Assembly (NCBI RefSeq): GCF_000372725.1
Contig: NW_005200250.1
Span: 474,437 to 524,177, forward strand
From: Emiliania huxleyi CCMP1516
Taxonomy: Eukaryota > Haptophyta > Isochrysidales > Noelaerhabdaceae
Direction: 5' to 3'
DNA length: 49,741 nt
Part shown: piece by piece, positions 20,776 through 31,259 of the stretch
How positions within the stretch are numbered: position 1 is the stretch's first letter
Layout: each line of letters opens with the position of its first letter
Translations under genes and position numbers: made by a program
Notes under the pieces: generated by a model
What the model saw: only the letters and a program-made list of their open reading frames with translations
What the model was told of the DNA's origin: nothing
Databases searched by the model: none

Positions 20776-21030
20776 TGGCCACACCGCGACAGAGACACTG
20801 CGCTGCTCGCAACACCATCGTACGATGGGGTTCTGACGAGACCGACAATCCGAGTACGCCAGACGCCAGTAGCGGGTGGCGCGGGAGCCCTCTTACGTTA
20901 GTACGCTGGCAGGGCCAGCCAGGCAGGGGTGCCTTCTCTTAGAGTCCCCCATCGTACTAGCTTTGGCTTCGTCTCCTACCGAGTGGTTGCTGCGCGGACG
21001 GCTTCTGTGGCCCTCGCAGCTCATCACACA

Positions 21031-21837
21031 TCAGAAGAGGGGCCCGCTCGGGCAAGCGCCGCAACGGACGAGCTCGAGCTCCAAGTATGAGTTCATCGCG
21101 TGGTAGATCGTGCGCCACTCGACTTGGTACTCCGCCGTCAGCTCCTTGTGTGCCCGCGCCTCGCCCCACGCCTCGTCCTCTTTCCAGTCGTCGTATCGAA
21201 CGAGCGAGCCGGGCACCAAGAGCCCGCTGCGCAGCATCCACCCCATGCTCTGCACGGCCGACACGTAGAGATCGCCGTCGATGTCGACCAGCAGGGCCGG
21301 CTGGAACGGGTGCAGCCGCAGTAAGGATTCGTTGAGCGTGTCGTTGAAGAACCCCTGAATAAAGGTGAGAGAATCAGGCCCGCGCCCAATCTTCCGACGC
21401 AGGCGCGAGAAAAGGTCGTCGGTGCTCCACGCCCCTAGGGCGTCGGCTGACGAGAACGCGCCCGTGTTCCAGTGCCGGCCCTCCAGCTTCACGCCGGCAG
21501 CCTCCTCCGGCAGGCCGATGAAGGAGTCAAAGCCGTACAGGTGGCCGAAGTCGTTTACATTTCGCACAATCCCTTGCATCGACCCGCCCGTGTAAACGCC
21601 AAACTGGTACACGTCCTTCTTCGTGGAGGAGCGCTCGTTCGCAAGTCGTATGAGCTCAGCCGAAGCGCCCCATCGAATGTCACGTATGGCGTACGCACCT
21701 CCGTATTTCTTGCGGTGGCCATCGCGGAGCCAGTTCCCACGCCTCAGTGCGGATGAATTGCCTGTGCGACGTGCGACGATCCGTTCGCACGCGGACAGAA
21801 CCAAGGCGAAGGCAAAACATTGTCGCATGATCGTCAT
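21031..21837 (-). CDS. TylF/MycF-like SAM-dependent methyltransferase, secretory N-terminus
   Basis: 268 residues. The N-terminus (MTIMRQCFAFALVLSACERI) is signal-peptide-like. The methyltransferase core follows: YQFGVYTGGSMQGIVRNV is the SAM-binding glycine loop in the arrangement of macrocin O-methyltransferase relatives, LYGFDSFIGLPEEAAG matches the GFDSFxGLPE motif, and LLVDIDGDLYVSAVQSM gives the acidic metal-binding stretch, followed by GSLVRYDDWKEDE. TylF-type enzymes O-methylate sugars or polyketides. Here the secretory start and a protist host suggest glycan modification, but the substrate is not predictable. The start could be the second Met, at 21828. Confidence 0.8.
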   Translation of the reverse strand: MTIMRQCFAFALVLSACERIVARRTGNSSALRRGNWLRDGHRKKYGGAYAIRDIRWGASAELIRLANERSSTKKDVYQFGVYTGGSMQGIVRNVNDFGHLYGFDSFIGLPEEAAGVKLEGRHWNTGAFSSADALGAWSTDDLFSRLRRKIGRGPDSLTFIQGFFNDTLNESLLRLHPFQPALLVDIDGDLYVSAVQSMGWMLRSGLLVPGSLVRYDDWKEDEAWGEARAHKELTAEYQVEWRTIYHAMNSYLELELVRCGACPSGPLF

Positions 21838-22236
21838 GACCAGACCAGGTGATAAGGGCTATGCGGCGGCTCAAAATAAAGGCTCAGGATGGGTACGTTG
21901 AAGATGAGCGCGCGCGTCACAGCGCAGGCCAGGTCTACACTGGCCGCGGCACCAGCTCCCGCGGTCTGCACGCTAGGAGTGGTCCGCCCTCGCAATGAAT
22001 GCGGAATACTACTACGAAAAGTACAACTAGTGCGACACACTAGTCACTCTCGTAATCGCGCCAAGAGCGCGGATACACACACAAACAAACAACAGGCGCG
22101 GCTATGAATAGCTGCGCATATACAGATAACGACTGTTCACAGTTGGGAGAGAGAGAGTCGTCTCTAACGCTCCCCCCTAGTTGCATCGGCAACTATCTCG
22201 GACGACTCGCGCGTCTTCGGCGAAGGCGGTGATGTC
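21838..22236. other. 3' flank of the copia-type ORF
   Basis: Downstream of the retroelement ORF on the minus strand. A purine-rich AGGGGGGAGCG (around 22175) could be a polypurine tract. No long terminal repeat could be matched by eye to the other flank. Confidence 0.3.
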
Positions 22237-24279
22237 TCACGCCTTGCCGACGGTCGCGACGAGCTTGCTCCACAGCCGGGCAGCCTGCCCCTGGAGCGTC
22301 ACAGCAAAGCCGGGGCCGTTGCTGGCGTTGAGCATGTAGTCGCGACAGGTGAAGAACATAGCTCGTGTCGCCTGCGTCTTGGTGAAGACGTCGGCGATCA
22401 TATAAGCAGTGCCGACGAGGTACGGCGCGACATGGCGGAGCATGAAAAGGCGCTTGACAAACATGGTGGCACGTTCGTAGTAGCGCGTGCGAGCAGTAGA
22501 GCCGGGCTTGACGATGATGTCAAAGACGGCTTTGCAGTCACCGAGCTGGGGCGTGGGGCCTGCGACAGCTCGGCCAGCATGCTCGAGCATGAGCCGGCAG
22601 GAGACGACTTTCTTGGCGGCGACGGAGGCGGTGGCGGTCTCCTCTTCGGCGACGCTGAGAGCCTCGATCTTGGACTTGTTGGCGCTCCAGTCGATGGCGC
22701 CGTTGTTGAACATCACGACGCATCCGCCGTAGTGTGGCGCCTTGCCGAAGGAGGCGTCATGGTAGGCGTGGAGGCCACGAGACTCGATGAAGCCTGGCGG
22801 GAAAGTGTCGAGTCCGTAGGGGATCTTGAGCTTTCCGCCGTAGGTGATGCCGAGGTGCTTTGTGGCGTTGAGATAGTTGATGACGGTCATGATGGCGTCA
22901 CGATGGACGGCGCCGCAAGCCTGAGAGAAAGAGCCGAGCTTCGAGAAGAAGTACTTGATGTCGGGGCGCGTCATCTCTGCGGCGAGCTCTCCGTCGAGCT
23001 CTCCGGTGGCGTGGGCGTCGGCGGTAGGCGGGCCGCGAGGCGCGGAGGAGCGGCCGACTGGCTGCCGTCCGGTGCGGAACGGTGGCCTTTGTCCGCGCTG
23101 AAAGCTGCGCCGGCCGCCGGACGGGTCCCCGGCCCGCCTCGAGTTGGCGTCGGCCCGCGCCTTGCTCGACTCGAGAAGGGCGATCGCGTAATCGAACGAC
23201 CGGTTCTTTTTGGCGGAAGGGCACATGCGTCCGGGGTGTCCGATGCCCCGGCAGTTGTGGCAGACGATCTCGACGGACTCGACAGCGTTTCCATCCTCGA
23301 GGTAGATGATATCGTCGCTTGCGCCACTGTCACGGACGACTGGGCAATCGCACTGGTCGACGTTAGCGCCGCCGAAGAAACCGAAGGCGGTGGTGGTGAC
23401 GGCGCCACGCGGGACAATGTCGCGGATGTGCTCCATTTGCATGGCCTCGACGTGCATGGCAGCAGCCTTCGCCTCGGTTGACAGCCCGACGCTCTGAGAG
23501 GAGGCCCGCCTCCCACTGGCAGTCGGCAGCTGCTCCGGGCCGAGGTGGCCGTTCTCGAAGGCGTTCTTCCAGTGGGTGGAATAGTGCGCGACGAGTCTGG
23601 CGAGGTCACGTCGGGCAGGGACTGCAGGAGGGACTCCACCGACGCCTGCAGCGGTGCCAGCAATCCAGAAGTACCCGTTGTGAGGCCCGGTGCTATTGAT
23701 CTCGGAGAGGCTCTCGGCTCCGAAAAGCTTTGAGTTCTCGTTGATGCACTCGAGGAGCCGAACAGCGATCTCGCTCTCGTCGTGGCGGTGAGTAGGCGGG
23801 CGCTCGGCGTTGACGCGGCGAATGTGGCTGTGGAGCTTGGTGACAGTGAACCCACTGATGCCAATGTCGGCGCCGATGCTGATCTTTGCCCACGCCGCAT
23901 CGTGCGCACGGACATCAGAGCGCTGCGGCTCCATGTCCCCAATTGAGCAAAGGTACTGCCACGCCTGCTCCCCCTGCTGGAAGAAATTCTCGCGAAGGTG
24001 GAACTTGATGTCCTTGCAAGATATGTTCTTGACCAGGAGGGCGTAGGCCTGCTTGCGGCGGGTGCGGTACAGGGCCTGCATCTTCTGTGCGTGCTGCGCA
24101 GTGCCAGCAGGCAGAGGTGGAGCGCCGACGGCGGTTCCTCCCATGTCCGCACCAGTGAAGACATCCGCGACGCTGGAGCCGGATTCGTCGGTCCGCTCCG
24201 CACCAGTGTCGAGAATTGCCCTTCTCCACTCCTTGAAAGGAAGGCCAGATGTCCCATCCCATTGGATGACGGACGGCAT
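22237..24279 (-). mobile_element. Ty1/copia-type ORF: gag joined in frame to RT tail and RNase H
   Basis: One uninterrupted 680-residue frame from an ATG. Residues 1-330 are a gag-like helical region. C340, C343, H348 and C353 form a CX2CX4HX4C zinc knuckle, and a basic RG-rich segment follows (385-415). At about residue 436 it jumps to the end of a copia reverse transcriptase (TRPDIKYFFSKLG, VINYLNATKHLGITYGGKLK) and then a complete copia RNase H with AYHDASF (505-511), SVAEEE (542-547), GDC (580-582) and ADVFTK (629-634). Protease, integrase and the catalytic RT are absent, yet the frame is intact. The element cannot be autonomous. Flanking LTRs were not recognised. Confidence 0.82.
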
Positions 24280-24642
24280 CGGTTTCTTGGTGTGGTACCA
24301 GTGCTCTTGTCAGAGAGCTCGCATCGGACGAGAAATTAAGAGCTGACCCGCCTGCTTGAAGATGTGAGCCACTGTGTCGTACTCGAGAATGGCGTTTGCG
24401 CTTGCGTCTGTCATGTCGACGTCACCGACAGCAACCGTTGTAGGTGTCGCGTTGGCGTCACGTAGCTCTATCCCGACGGTCATGATGGCGATCAGCGCGA
24501 GCATTCGTTTCTGACGCGGGCGGGCCGAGACGCAGAAGAAGCGGAGCGGCAAGGGCTCTCCACGCAAGGGAAGTGATCGACTTTGGCTTTTTGCATCGAG
24601 CCATTTTCTACTGAATCCGGGGCTCCTCAGAGCTGAGGAGAG

Positions 24643-25026
24643 ATGCCCGACCGCACAACAGAGCCAGGGCCGAGCGAGCAACCACCCGAAACGGGCCATC
24701 CAAACGAAGGCAGCCAGACAGACGACGAATTTACAGTGGAAGAGGAACAGCCAGAGGACGAGGCGCCCCAGCCGCCGAGGAAGCGAGGGCGCTTTGAGAA
24801 TGAACGTAGCGATTCAATGGGTCAGGGAGAGGGGGCGAGCCAACAGCACACAGAGGACGGGAGGCCGATGCCGTACGGGGAGGAGCGCGCACGCACTGCA
24901 GGGGACGAAAGGCACGAAGGCGCCCCCCCACCGGGGTGGGTGCGAGGAGGCGAGATGCGGGGGGCACAGCTTGGACGACAGGCGCGCAAGAGACAGAAAG
25001 CCAGGGAACAAAGAGGAGGCAAGTAG
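24643..25026 (+). CDS. Short charged hypothetical protein (doubtful)
   Basis: 127 residues from ATG, very rich in Glu, Gln, Arg, Gly and Pro (DDEFTVEEEQPEDEAPQPPR, KRGRFENE). It lies head-to-head with the copia ORF. No domain is visible. Composition is more protein-like than most frames here, but low complexity makes a chance frame possible. Confidence 0.25.
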   Translation: MPDRTTEPGPSEQPPETGHPNEGSQTDDEFTVEEEQPEDEAPQPPRKRGRFENERSDSMGQGEGASQQHTEDGRPMPYGEERARTAGDERHEGAPPPGWVRGGEMRGAQLGRQARKRQKAREQRGGK

Positions 25027-25171
25027 GGGGGGCGGCTCGTAACTGAGGTTCGCCTTCAGGGACAGCCGCCTCCCTGAGTGGTGCTTGTTGTTCATAACGC
25101 TACTTACTTGTACTTGTAACCACGATCGATGCGAGGACGCAAGTCCACACCAACCCCGGCCATTCCAACGG

Positions 25172-25211
25172 CCAGACCGCTCGCTTAAGGCTGATTGGCT
25201 AGACGAGCGGT
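25172..25211. repeat. 10-bp inverted repeat
   Basis: AGACCGCTCG and CGAGCGGTCT, perfect complements, are separated by 20 nt. This is the only clear structure in the 25030-25530 intergenic stretch. Confidence 0.6.
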
Positions 25212-25532
25212 CTACCCCCGACGGGGCGGTCTGGATCAGGGGGGATGACATCGGCACGCCGGGAGGAGGTGGGTTTTAGGTATGTTGTTGGCAAACCAAG
25301 ACACAGAGCTCACACAGGATCACAGCGGGAGGAAAGCGGCGAGTCGCAATTCCAGGGGTCGTTGTGGCGGGAGGAGGTGGGTGCTCCGCCGCCAGACCCC
25401 CCCCTCCATCACCCTCGCCCAGGGATCTACAACGCTGTCTTAAGGTCCGACAGGTTCGGCACCGGGCACCGCCTCGGTATACAAAATGCGCCTGCGGGCG
25501 GACCCTTACAGATCACAGATCACTGAGGAGTA

Positions 25533-26106
25533 CTGTGCCGTACTAAAGTCTGTGCAGCTGTGAACAGCAGCTCCTGAGCACGGCGCCGCAGGCGCCTGTT
25601 GATAGGTCCAGGTGATAGCCCTGGATGGGCAATGCATACGCCTAGTTGGACCTCAGATCGCCCGACCGCGTCCCGGTGCTCTGCCGTCGGATTTGTGACG
25701 CCGCCGCACCGCGCCGCGGCCGGGGGCCCTCCCTCCGGAGGCCGAGGATGACCGTGGCGGACCGGGACGAGCTCTGGGAGGTTCAGTGTCAGTGAGTATA
25801 TTGTAGAGACCAACCATATACACAATATCTCTCAGTCTAGCTAAGCCAGGGGAGGCGATGCCGGGGCCGTACAGCAGCTTAATGGTGCTTCGCCGGCGTG
25901 CGTCCCGGAGCGGTGCCGGACGGGCGGTCCGGGGGACAAAATCGCGGGACAGCGCCGACACCGCTCTGATTCGACTTTTTACTTCAAACAAAGACAGTGG
26001 CACGCGCCGCAGCGCGGTGCATGCCACTGTCAGGAGCGGATCCGTCAGTTAGTCGTGTTCACGCCGGGATCGTGTCCCTAGCAGCACAGACTTTCGTACG
26101 GCACAG
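25533..26106. mobile_element. TA-flanked MITE, 574 bp
   Basis: The left end reads CTGTGCCGTACTAAAGTCTG then TGC. The right end, read on the other strand, is identical except for one base (G for T at position 11). TA flanks both sides (25531-25532 and 26107-26108), as expected for Tc1/mariner-like target duplication. The interior is GC-rich and non-coding. Its right end stops only 25 bp before the exon of the methyltransferase gene, so it may sit in that gene's first intron or promoter. Confidence 0.65.
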
Positions 26107-26131
26107 TAAACACGACGTCTCTCCTCCCCAG

Positions 26132-26963
26132 CCGCTGGCGCGGCGCCGCTGCCGTTGCCGCCGCTGCAGTCGGCGTGGCGCTGGCCTCCTCGTCCAGCAG
26201 TGTCGAGCCCGGGCCGTGGGAGACGGGCCTCTCCGCCGCCGAGGTGCTGAGCAGCCCCGCCTGGCCGGCCGCGTTCCCGCTGACGGCCACGCACCTCGCC
26301 CGGCTCGACGAGACGCCCGATACGCGCTTCTACGCCCGACCGCGCATCAACGTGCAGCACGTTGACGAGAGCGCAATCGCCGCGCTGCAAGAGCTCTATG
26401 CGCAGGAGCTGCCGCGTGGAGGGGCGGTCTTAGACCTCATGTCGTCGTGGACGTCGCACCTAGCCGAGGGCCGCGGGCGCGACAGGGCCGACGGGCACTT
26501 TGCTCGCGTCTCGGGGCTGGGCGCGCACGCGGAGGAGCTCCGCGCCAACCCGGCGCTGCACGACTACCACGCGCACGACATCAACGCGGACCCTCGTCTG
26601 CCCATGTATGCAGACGAGAGCTTTGACGCCGTCGTCTGCAGCGTCTCGGTCGACTACCTCGCCGACCCGCTGCCCGTCTTCCGCGAGATCCACCGCGTGC
26701 TCAAGCCGGGCGGGCCCGCGCTCTTCACCTGGAGCAACCGGATGTTTCCGACCAAGGCGATTGCGGCGTGGCGGGAGGCGAGCGAGCCCGCCCGCCTCTG
26801 GATTTGCGGCGCCTACTTCCACTACTCGGTGCCGGGCGGCTTCACTCCCCCGGAGGGGGTCGACCTCTCGCCACACGCGGGGCGGAGCGATCCGGTGTAC
26901 GCTGTGAGCGCGCGCAAGCTGGCGGGCCCGGGCGGGGGGGCAAACACAAAGTCCGAGCTGTGA
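26132..26963 (+). CDS. Class I SAM-dependent methyltransferase (Methyltransf_11-like)
   Basis: The frame begins after an acceptor-like CTCCTCCCCAG and reads SRWRGAAAVAAAAVGVALAS, an Ala-rich hydrophobic stretch that looks like the end of a targeting peptide, so at least one 5' exon is missing from the model. The mature part has YARPRINVQHVDESAIAALQ, the SAM motif VLDLMSSWTSHLAEG, FDAVVCSVSVDYLADP (motif II) and EIHRVLKPGGPALFTWSNRM, the post-II motif of Methyltransf_11 proteins. DLMSSW in place of DxGxG is also found in a plant and algal subfamily. No ATG exists in the frame before residue 160, so the protein must start upstream. Substrate is unknown. Confidence 0.8.
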
Positions 26964-27268
26964 GAGTGTGTGAGAGAGAGGTCGTTTTGGGGGCTCTTCG
27001 GCGAGCAGTTGAGAAATATGTTGCTATACATGTACACTCATTGAGGGGGGCGGCTGCGCACACAGACAACGAGTGTCACAAAACGGAGCTGCGGTTTTAC
27101 AGTGTGACTGTGTGCAGCGAACTCTCTCCTCAGTCCTCTCTGACTCCTCCACGGAACTCCACAGGGGCGCACACAAAGCAGAGGGGGCAGCCTCTAGGTG
27201 GTGCGCAGCAAGCACGCGGCCGGGCTCGCGGCCGCAGCGGCGCCTAGTCGCTGCCCAGGGCGGCCGCT

Positions 27269-29241
27269 CTAGGCCTCCTGACTCCACCCCACGCCGGGCT
27301 CGCCCGAGCCCTTTTCGGCCGACCCGTTGGACGCGGTCGCCACCGTGTCGAGCTCCGCAGGCTCTGCTCCGCCCACCGTCGGCTTTGCTTCGAGCGCGAC
27401 GCCCTCCCCTTCGGTGCCGGCGAGCGACTTGACGGCGAGGATGAAGAGGGAGGAGAGGATAAGGTTCACCGCGAGGGCGATGACCGCGATCGAGATGGCG
27501 TCGCCCTCGATCCCGAAGGCGAGCGAGATGACGATCACGCCGGCGCCAACCTCCCCGCGCGGGCACATGCCGAGCGAGAGCGCGAGGCGCGTCTTGAAGT
27601 TGGCCTCGTCGCGGTAGACGCAGCAGGGGAACATCTTGCCGACGATCATGAGGAGGGAGACCATCGCGACGTGGAAGATCAGCGTGCCCGCCGCCATCGT
27701 CTCCTCCTCGGAGGGGTCGGTGCCGTTGTACTTGGTGGCCGCGAGCATGCGGTGGCTCTCGTCGCCGCCGCAGCCCTCGTCGACCGCCAGCATGCGGTGG
27801 CTGCCATCGCCGTCGTCGACGTCGACGAGGGGCGGCATGGAGAGGCCGACGAAGAGCATGAAAGTTGCCGAGATGATCGTGTTCACCTTGTGCTCGTCGA
27901 TGCGCGAGACGCGCTCCGCGATGATCGACGGCGTCGCCCTCGCCCGCATGAAGAAGGAGTGGGAGCGGTCGCCGAGCGCGCGGCCCGGCTGCGGCATGTT
28001 TGTGTGCCGGCCGGCGCGCGCGATGCAGCCGATGGTGAAGGCGGGGAGGAGGACCTCGAGGTGGACCGTGTCGATCTTCTCGCCCGAGTCGATGCGGCAG
28101 TCGTGCGTGAAGAAGTGGAGGAGCTCGCAAAAGATGGTGACGAGCGAGGCGTAGAGCATGGTGAACTGCCACGAGTTTGGGATGCGCACGGCGTGGAGGA
28201 AGACGTAGAGGACGACGAGGAGGAAGATGATGATGGTGAGATCGATGGCGAGCTCCCACTTTGCGCCGACGACGAGGATCTTGAGCGGGATCATGAGGAG
28301 GATCGTGTCGAGGTCGTCGAAGATGGCGAGGATGCGCGCCTGGGGGGGGGCGAGACGCGCGGCGTTGGTGAGGGTGGGTCGGGGGGGGNNNNNNNNNNNN
28401 NNNNNNNNNNNNNNNNNNNNNNNNNNNNNNNNNNNNNNNNNNNNNNNNNNNNNNNNNNNNNNNNNNNNNNNNNNNNNNNNNNNNNNNNGGCGGGGGAGCG
28501 GAGGCGAGGGGGAGGCGAGGGGGAGGGGTGTGGAGAGGGGTGTGGGGCTTGGTGCGGGGCTTCTCGGTCTGGGCCGAGGTGGGCGGGGCTCCTTCTTGAA
28601 GAGCCACGTCTCCTTCATGCCCGCGGCCTCGAGCATCGAGAAGAGGATGCCCGCCGACGTCGGCGCCGCGAAGCGCGCCGCCAGCAGCGCGTCCACCCAG
28701 TCCAGCGGCGTGGGGAGCGCGAAGATGAACCAGAGCGCCACAAAGGCCCACGGGAAGGAGGCCGCCGTCATCGCGACGAAGTAGTCCTTGGCGTACGATC
28801 CGAGGCGCGTCTTGTCGATGTCGAACTCGTAGCCCACGTGCACCATGATGTAGCTGAGGCACCACATCTGGGAGGCGGCGGGGAGGAGGGCGGCTCGGTG
28901 GGGCGGAGGCTCGTACACCAGGCGCGGCGGCGGGGAGGGGGGGGGGGGGAGCAAGGGGGCCGGGGTGTCGCGCTTGCGGCGAGGAAGGGTGGAGGAGGCA
29001 GCGACGGCGCGGGGCGGGACGCGAGCGGGCGCGGGGGCGCGGCCACCGTGCAGATCTTCACAAAGAGCTTCCAGTCGTCGAGCGGGCCGTCGGCCGCCCA
29101 GAGAGGCATGGTCGAGGACCACGCGAGGCCGATGAGCAGGTTGATGGTGAAGATCGCCATCTGGATGGGGCAGCACGGCGGCTTCCTTGGCGGCGGCTCG
29201 ACCACGACGCCAGGAGGGACAGGCTGATCATAGGCGCCCAT
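27269..29241 (-). CDS. Cation/proton antiporter (Na+/H+ exchanger family, CPA)
   Basis: Multi-pass antiporter. The start MGAYDQPVPPGVVVEPP is at 29241. Exons are 29241-29047, 28867-28592 and 28339-27269 (513 residues). The first intron is GT-AG. The second contains the assembly gap. Membrane segments include MAIFTINLLIGLAWSS, YFVAMTAASFPWAFVALWFI, ILAIFDDLDTILLMIPLKIL, LAIDLTIIIFLLVVLYVFLH and VGAGVIVISLAFGIEG. FDDLDT and RFAAPTSAGILFSM correspond to the paired-helix ion-binding core of this superfamily, with the usual Asp-Asp. Two nearly identical SHRMLA segments (DGDGSHRMLAVDE and GGDESHRMLAATK) form an extra loop. The C-terminal tail is acidic and short. It probably regulates sodium and pH; membrane location is not shown by sequence. 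Confidence 0.88.
28389..28488. other. Assembly gap (run of N)
   Basis: A run of 100 N in the antiporter gene's second intron. Both edges are G-rich on the plus strand, so the gap is likely a collapsed low-complexity tract. The true intron length is unknown. Confidence 0.99.
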
Positions 29242-29816
29242 ATGCACGACCTGTGGGGCGGCGTGGAACGGGAGCGGACGTCGGCCGCGATTGCGGGCGT
29301 GCTGGGCCGTGTTGTGGCACTGCAGGTGTCTCAGGCGAGGCGACGAGCTGTTGGAGAGCGGCGGCACGTCTCACCAACAGTCGAGCACAGTCGGTGTCGA
29401 CGGGCTGAAAACACAGGGGGGTCGAAAATCTGCTCTGGTTTTGGGGATATCTAGATTCAAGGCGCCGTTGGCTGATGACTACGAGGTGAGTGTGAAATGT
29501 GATATTCTAGGTCAGTTTAACGACTTGACCAGGTCCCCACCCCAGGTCCCCACCCCCCCTTACAAAACAATACGATAAAAACAAAACCGACTGCAGAGCG
29601 TATACGTACGTACGTACAAACACAAACAAACAGGGTCGCGCCATCGAGCGCCAATTTGCAAAAAAAAAACTAACAAAACAAATTGCTAAAAAACTACTGA
29701 CAGGAAAAAAAGGGGAAATACTGAAAGGAACACTGAAACGTGAAGGCCGCTACTCCAAATGCAGTCCACACGACATTCGCGCGGCATCATGCCATGCTCT
29801 CTCCGACTCTCCGCCC
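29242..29816. other. Antiporter 5' flank, A-rich
   Basis: Contains GTACGTACGTAC (29606), AAACAAACA tracts and an A9 run (29659). No coding sequence was found. It separates the antiporter start from the exonuclease stop. Confidence 0.35.
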
Positions 29817-31088
29817 TCATGAGAAGAACGGCGCGCCGCAGCGGCACGTCTGCTTGTTGCCCATGCAGCAGCCCTCGTACTCGGGGTTGAGCTTGGCGAA
29901 GCTCGGCTTCGGCGGCGTGGCGAGCGCGCGCGCGCCCGCGGCGGCGACGGCGGCCGCGTCGTGCTGCGCCGCCGTGTACGCGCGGAAGAGGCGCATCGAG
30001 ACGGTGGCATCGGTGAGCGCGTCGTGCGCCTCGCCGTCGGCGCGCGCGGCCTCGGCGCCGAGCCACGCCGCGGCGTAGTGGTCCTGCCCAAAGTAGGTGT
30101 GCTTTCCAAACCGGGGGTTCCAGACCTTGAGCAGCGCGGCGAGGTCGACCTGCGGGCAGCGCGGGGCGGCTTTGGTGGGCGGGTGGGAGAGGAGACGGGC
30201 GGAGGGGAGCGGAAGCGCGGAGCCGAGGGCCGGCCCGCTCCAGCTCTCCCCCTCCCTCCTCGCCTGCATGGCATAGTCCTCTCCCTCGACCAGCCCGAGC
30301 CATTCGACGTCCTTGTTGATGTTTTGGCCGACGAGGATGGCCGCCGGCGGCAGGTTGGCGCGCAGCGTCGCCAGCGCCTCCTGCAGCGGCACCCCCTCCG
30401 CCTCGCACCTCTCCGCCGTCAGGCCGGTCAGCGGAGTCAGGTACGACGCGACAGGCCCCTCTTGCCGCACGAGCAGGTGGAGCTTGGGCGCCGCGTCGCC
30501 GTCCACGAGCGCGATCGAGCCGACCGCGCGGTCGTGGTGCTGCACGCCGGACGCCACGCACTCCACGTCGATCGAGAAGACCGGCGCGCCCGCGGGCAGA
30601 GAGACGACGACAGGCGGCGGCGCCTCCGCGGGAGCGGCCGGAGCGGCGGCCTGCGGCGGCGGCGGCGGCTGCGGCGCCGGCGGACCGCTGACCGAGACAC
30701 CCTCAAAGGCTGCGGTGATCTCGGCATTCCGAACCGACTGCGCCGCTCGCTTCGCCTCGTTCTTGCGCCGGTTCTCCTCAATCATCTTGCGGACGTCGTC
30801 AAAGGCGCCGTCGTCGGCTGCGCTCACAACCACTGGTGCGGCAGTCGGTGCTGGCGCTGGCACGGCTGCCGCAGCAGTCGGCGGCGCCGTGCCTGGGAGG
30901 ACGTGCGAGAAGCGACAAGCGTCACCATTCCGACAGGCGCCGCGGGCAAAGAAGGAGCAGACCGGTTTCGCAGCTGTGCCGACCGGTTTCGCAGCTGTGC
31001 CGACGGGAAAGACGTGCGAGAAGCGACAATTTTCACCGTTGCGGCAGGCACCCCGAGCGAAGAAGGAGCAGGGCGGCGAAGTCGTCAT
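29817..31088 (-). CDS. CCCH zinc-finger DEDDh 3'-5' exonuclease
   Basis: 385 residues in two exons, 31088-30264 and 30149-29817; the 114-nt intron has GC-AG ends and stays in frame. Two CCCH fingers open the protein: C7, C15, C21, H25, and a near-identical second finger at about 44-62 (CSFFARGACRNGDACRFSH), joined by a doubled GTAAKPV. After a Pro/Ala-rich linker comes a DEDD nuclease: FSIDVECV (Exo I, D and E), GQNINKDVEWLGL (Exo II) and HDALTDATVSM (Exo III, H and D). It most resembles the Rex4/ISG20 group that trims structured RNA. The C-terminus (PEYEGCCMGNKQTCRCGAPF) adds a cysteine cluster that may bind another zinc. CCCH fingers suggest RNA substrates; this is inference. Confidence 0.85.
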   Translation of the reverse strand: MTTSPPCSFFARGACRNGENCRFSHVFPVGTAAKPVGTAAKPVCSFFARGACRNGDACRFSHVLPGTAPPTAAAAVPAPAPTAAPVVVSAADDGAFDDVRKMIEENRRKNEAKRAAQSVRNAEITAAFEGVSVSGPPAPQPPPPPQAAAPAAPAEAPPPVVVSLPAGAPVFSIDVECVASGVQHHDRAVGSIALVDGDAAPKLHLLVRQEGPVASYLTPLTGLTAERCEAEGVPLQEALATLRANLPPAAILVGQNINKDVEWLGLVEGEDYAMQARREGESWSGPALGSALPLPSARLLSHPPTKAAPRCPQVDLAALLKVWNPRFGKHTYFGQDHYAAAWLGAEAARADGEAHDALTDATVSMRLFRAYTAAQHDAAAVAAAGARALATPPKPSFAKLNPEYEGCCMGNKQTCRCGAPFFS

Positions 31089-31148
31089 TGGGCGCGAGAC
31101 TCACCAGGCCCAATCGCCAGAGAAAGAATTCTACGAATTTCACACGTG

Positions 31149-31175
31149 GAATTTTACAACCAAACTCCCTCACAC
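31149..31175 (-). promoter_or_regulatory. GAGGGAGTTTGGTTGTAAAA module upstream of the exonuclease gene
   Basis: On the minus strand GAGGGAGTTTGGTTGTAAAA then TTC lies about 60 nt before the start codon. The same string with one to three changes occurs at 20614-20637 and 20744-20769, and its 3' core TTGTAAAATTC recurs before another gene at 34858. It is a candidate core promoter or 5' UTR element. Confidence 0.4.
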
Positions 31176-31259
31176 ACGACGCGACAGAGGAGGAAGCGAC
31201 AAGGGAGAGAACGACGAGAGTGGGACGGCCGCGAGGTGGGAGAGAGTTTGTTGTTTGTT

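Noticed and set aside
24280..24700. 5' LTR of the copia-type element
   Set aside because: No stretch could be matched by eye to the 3' flank at 21838-22236.
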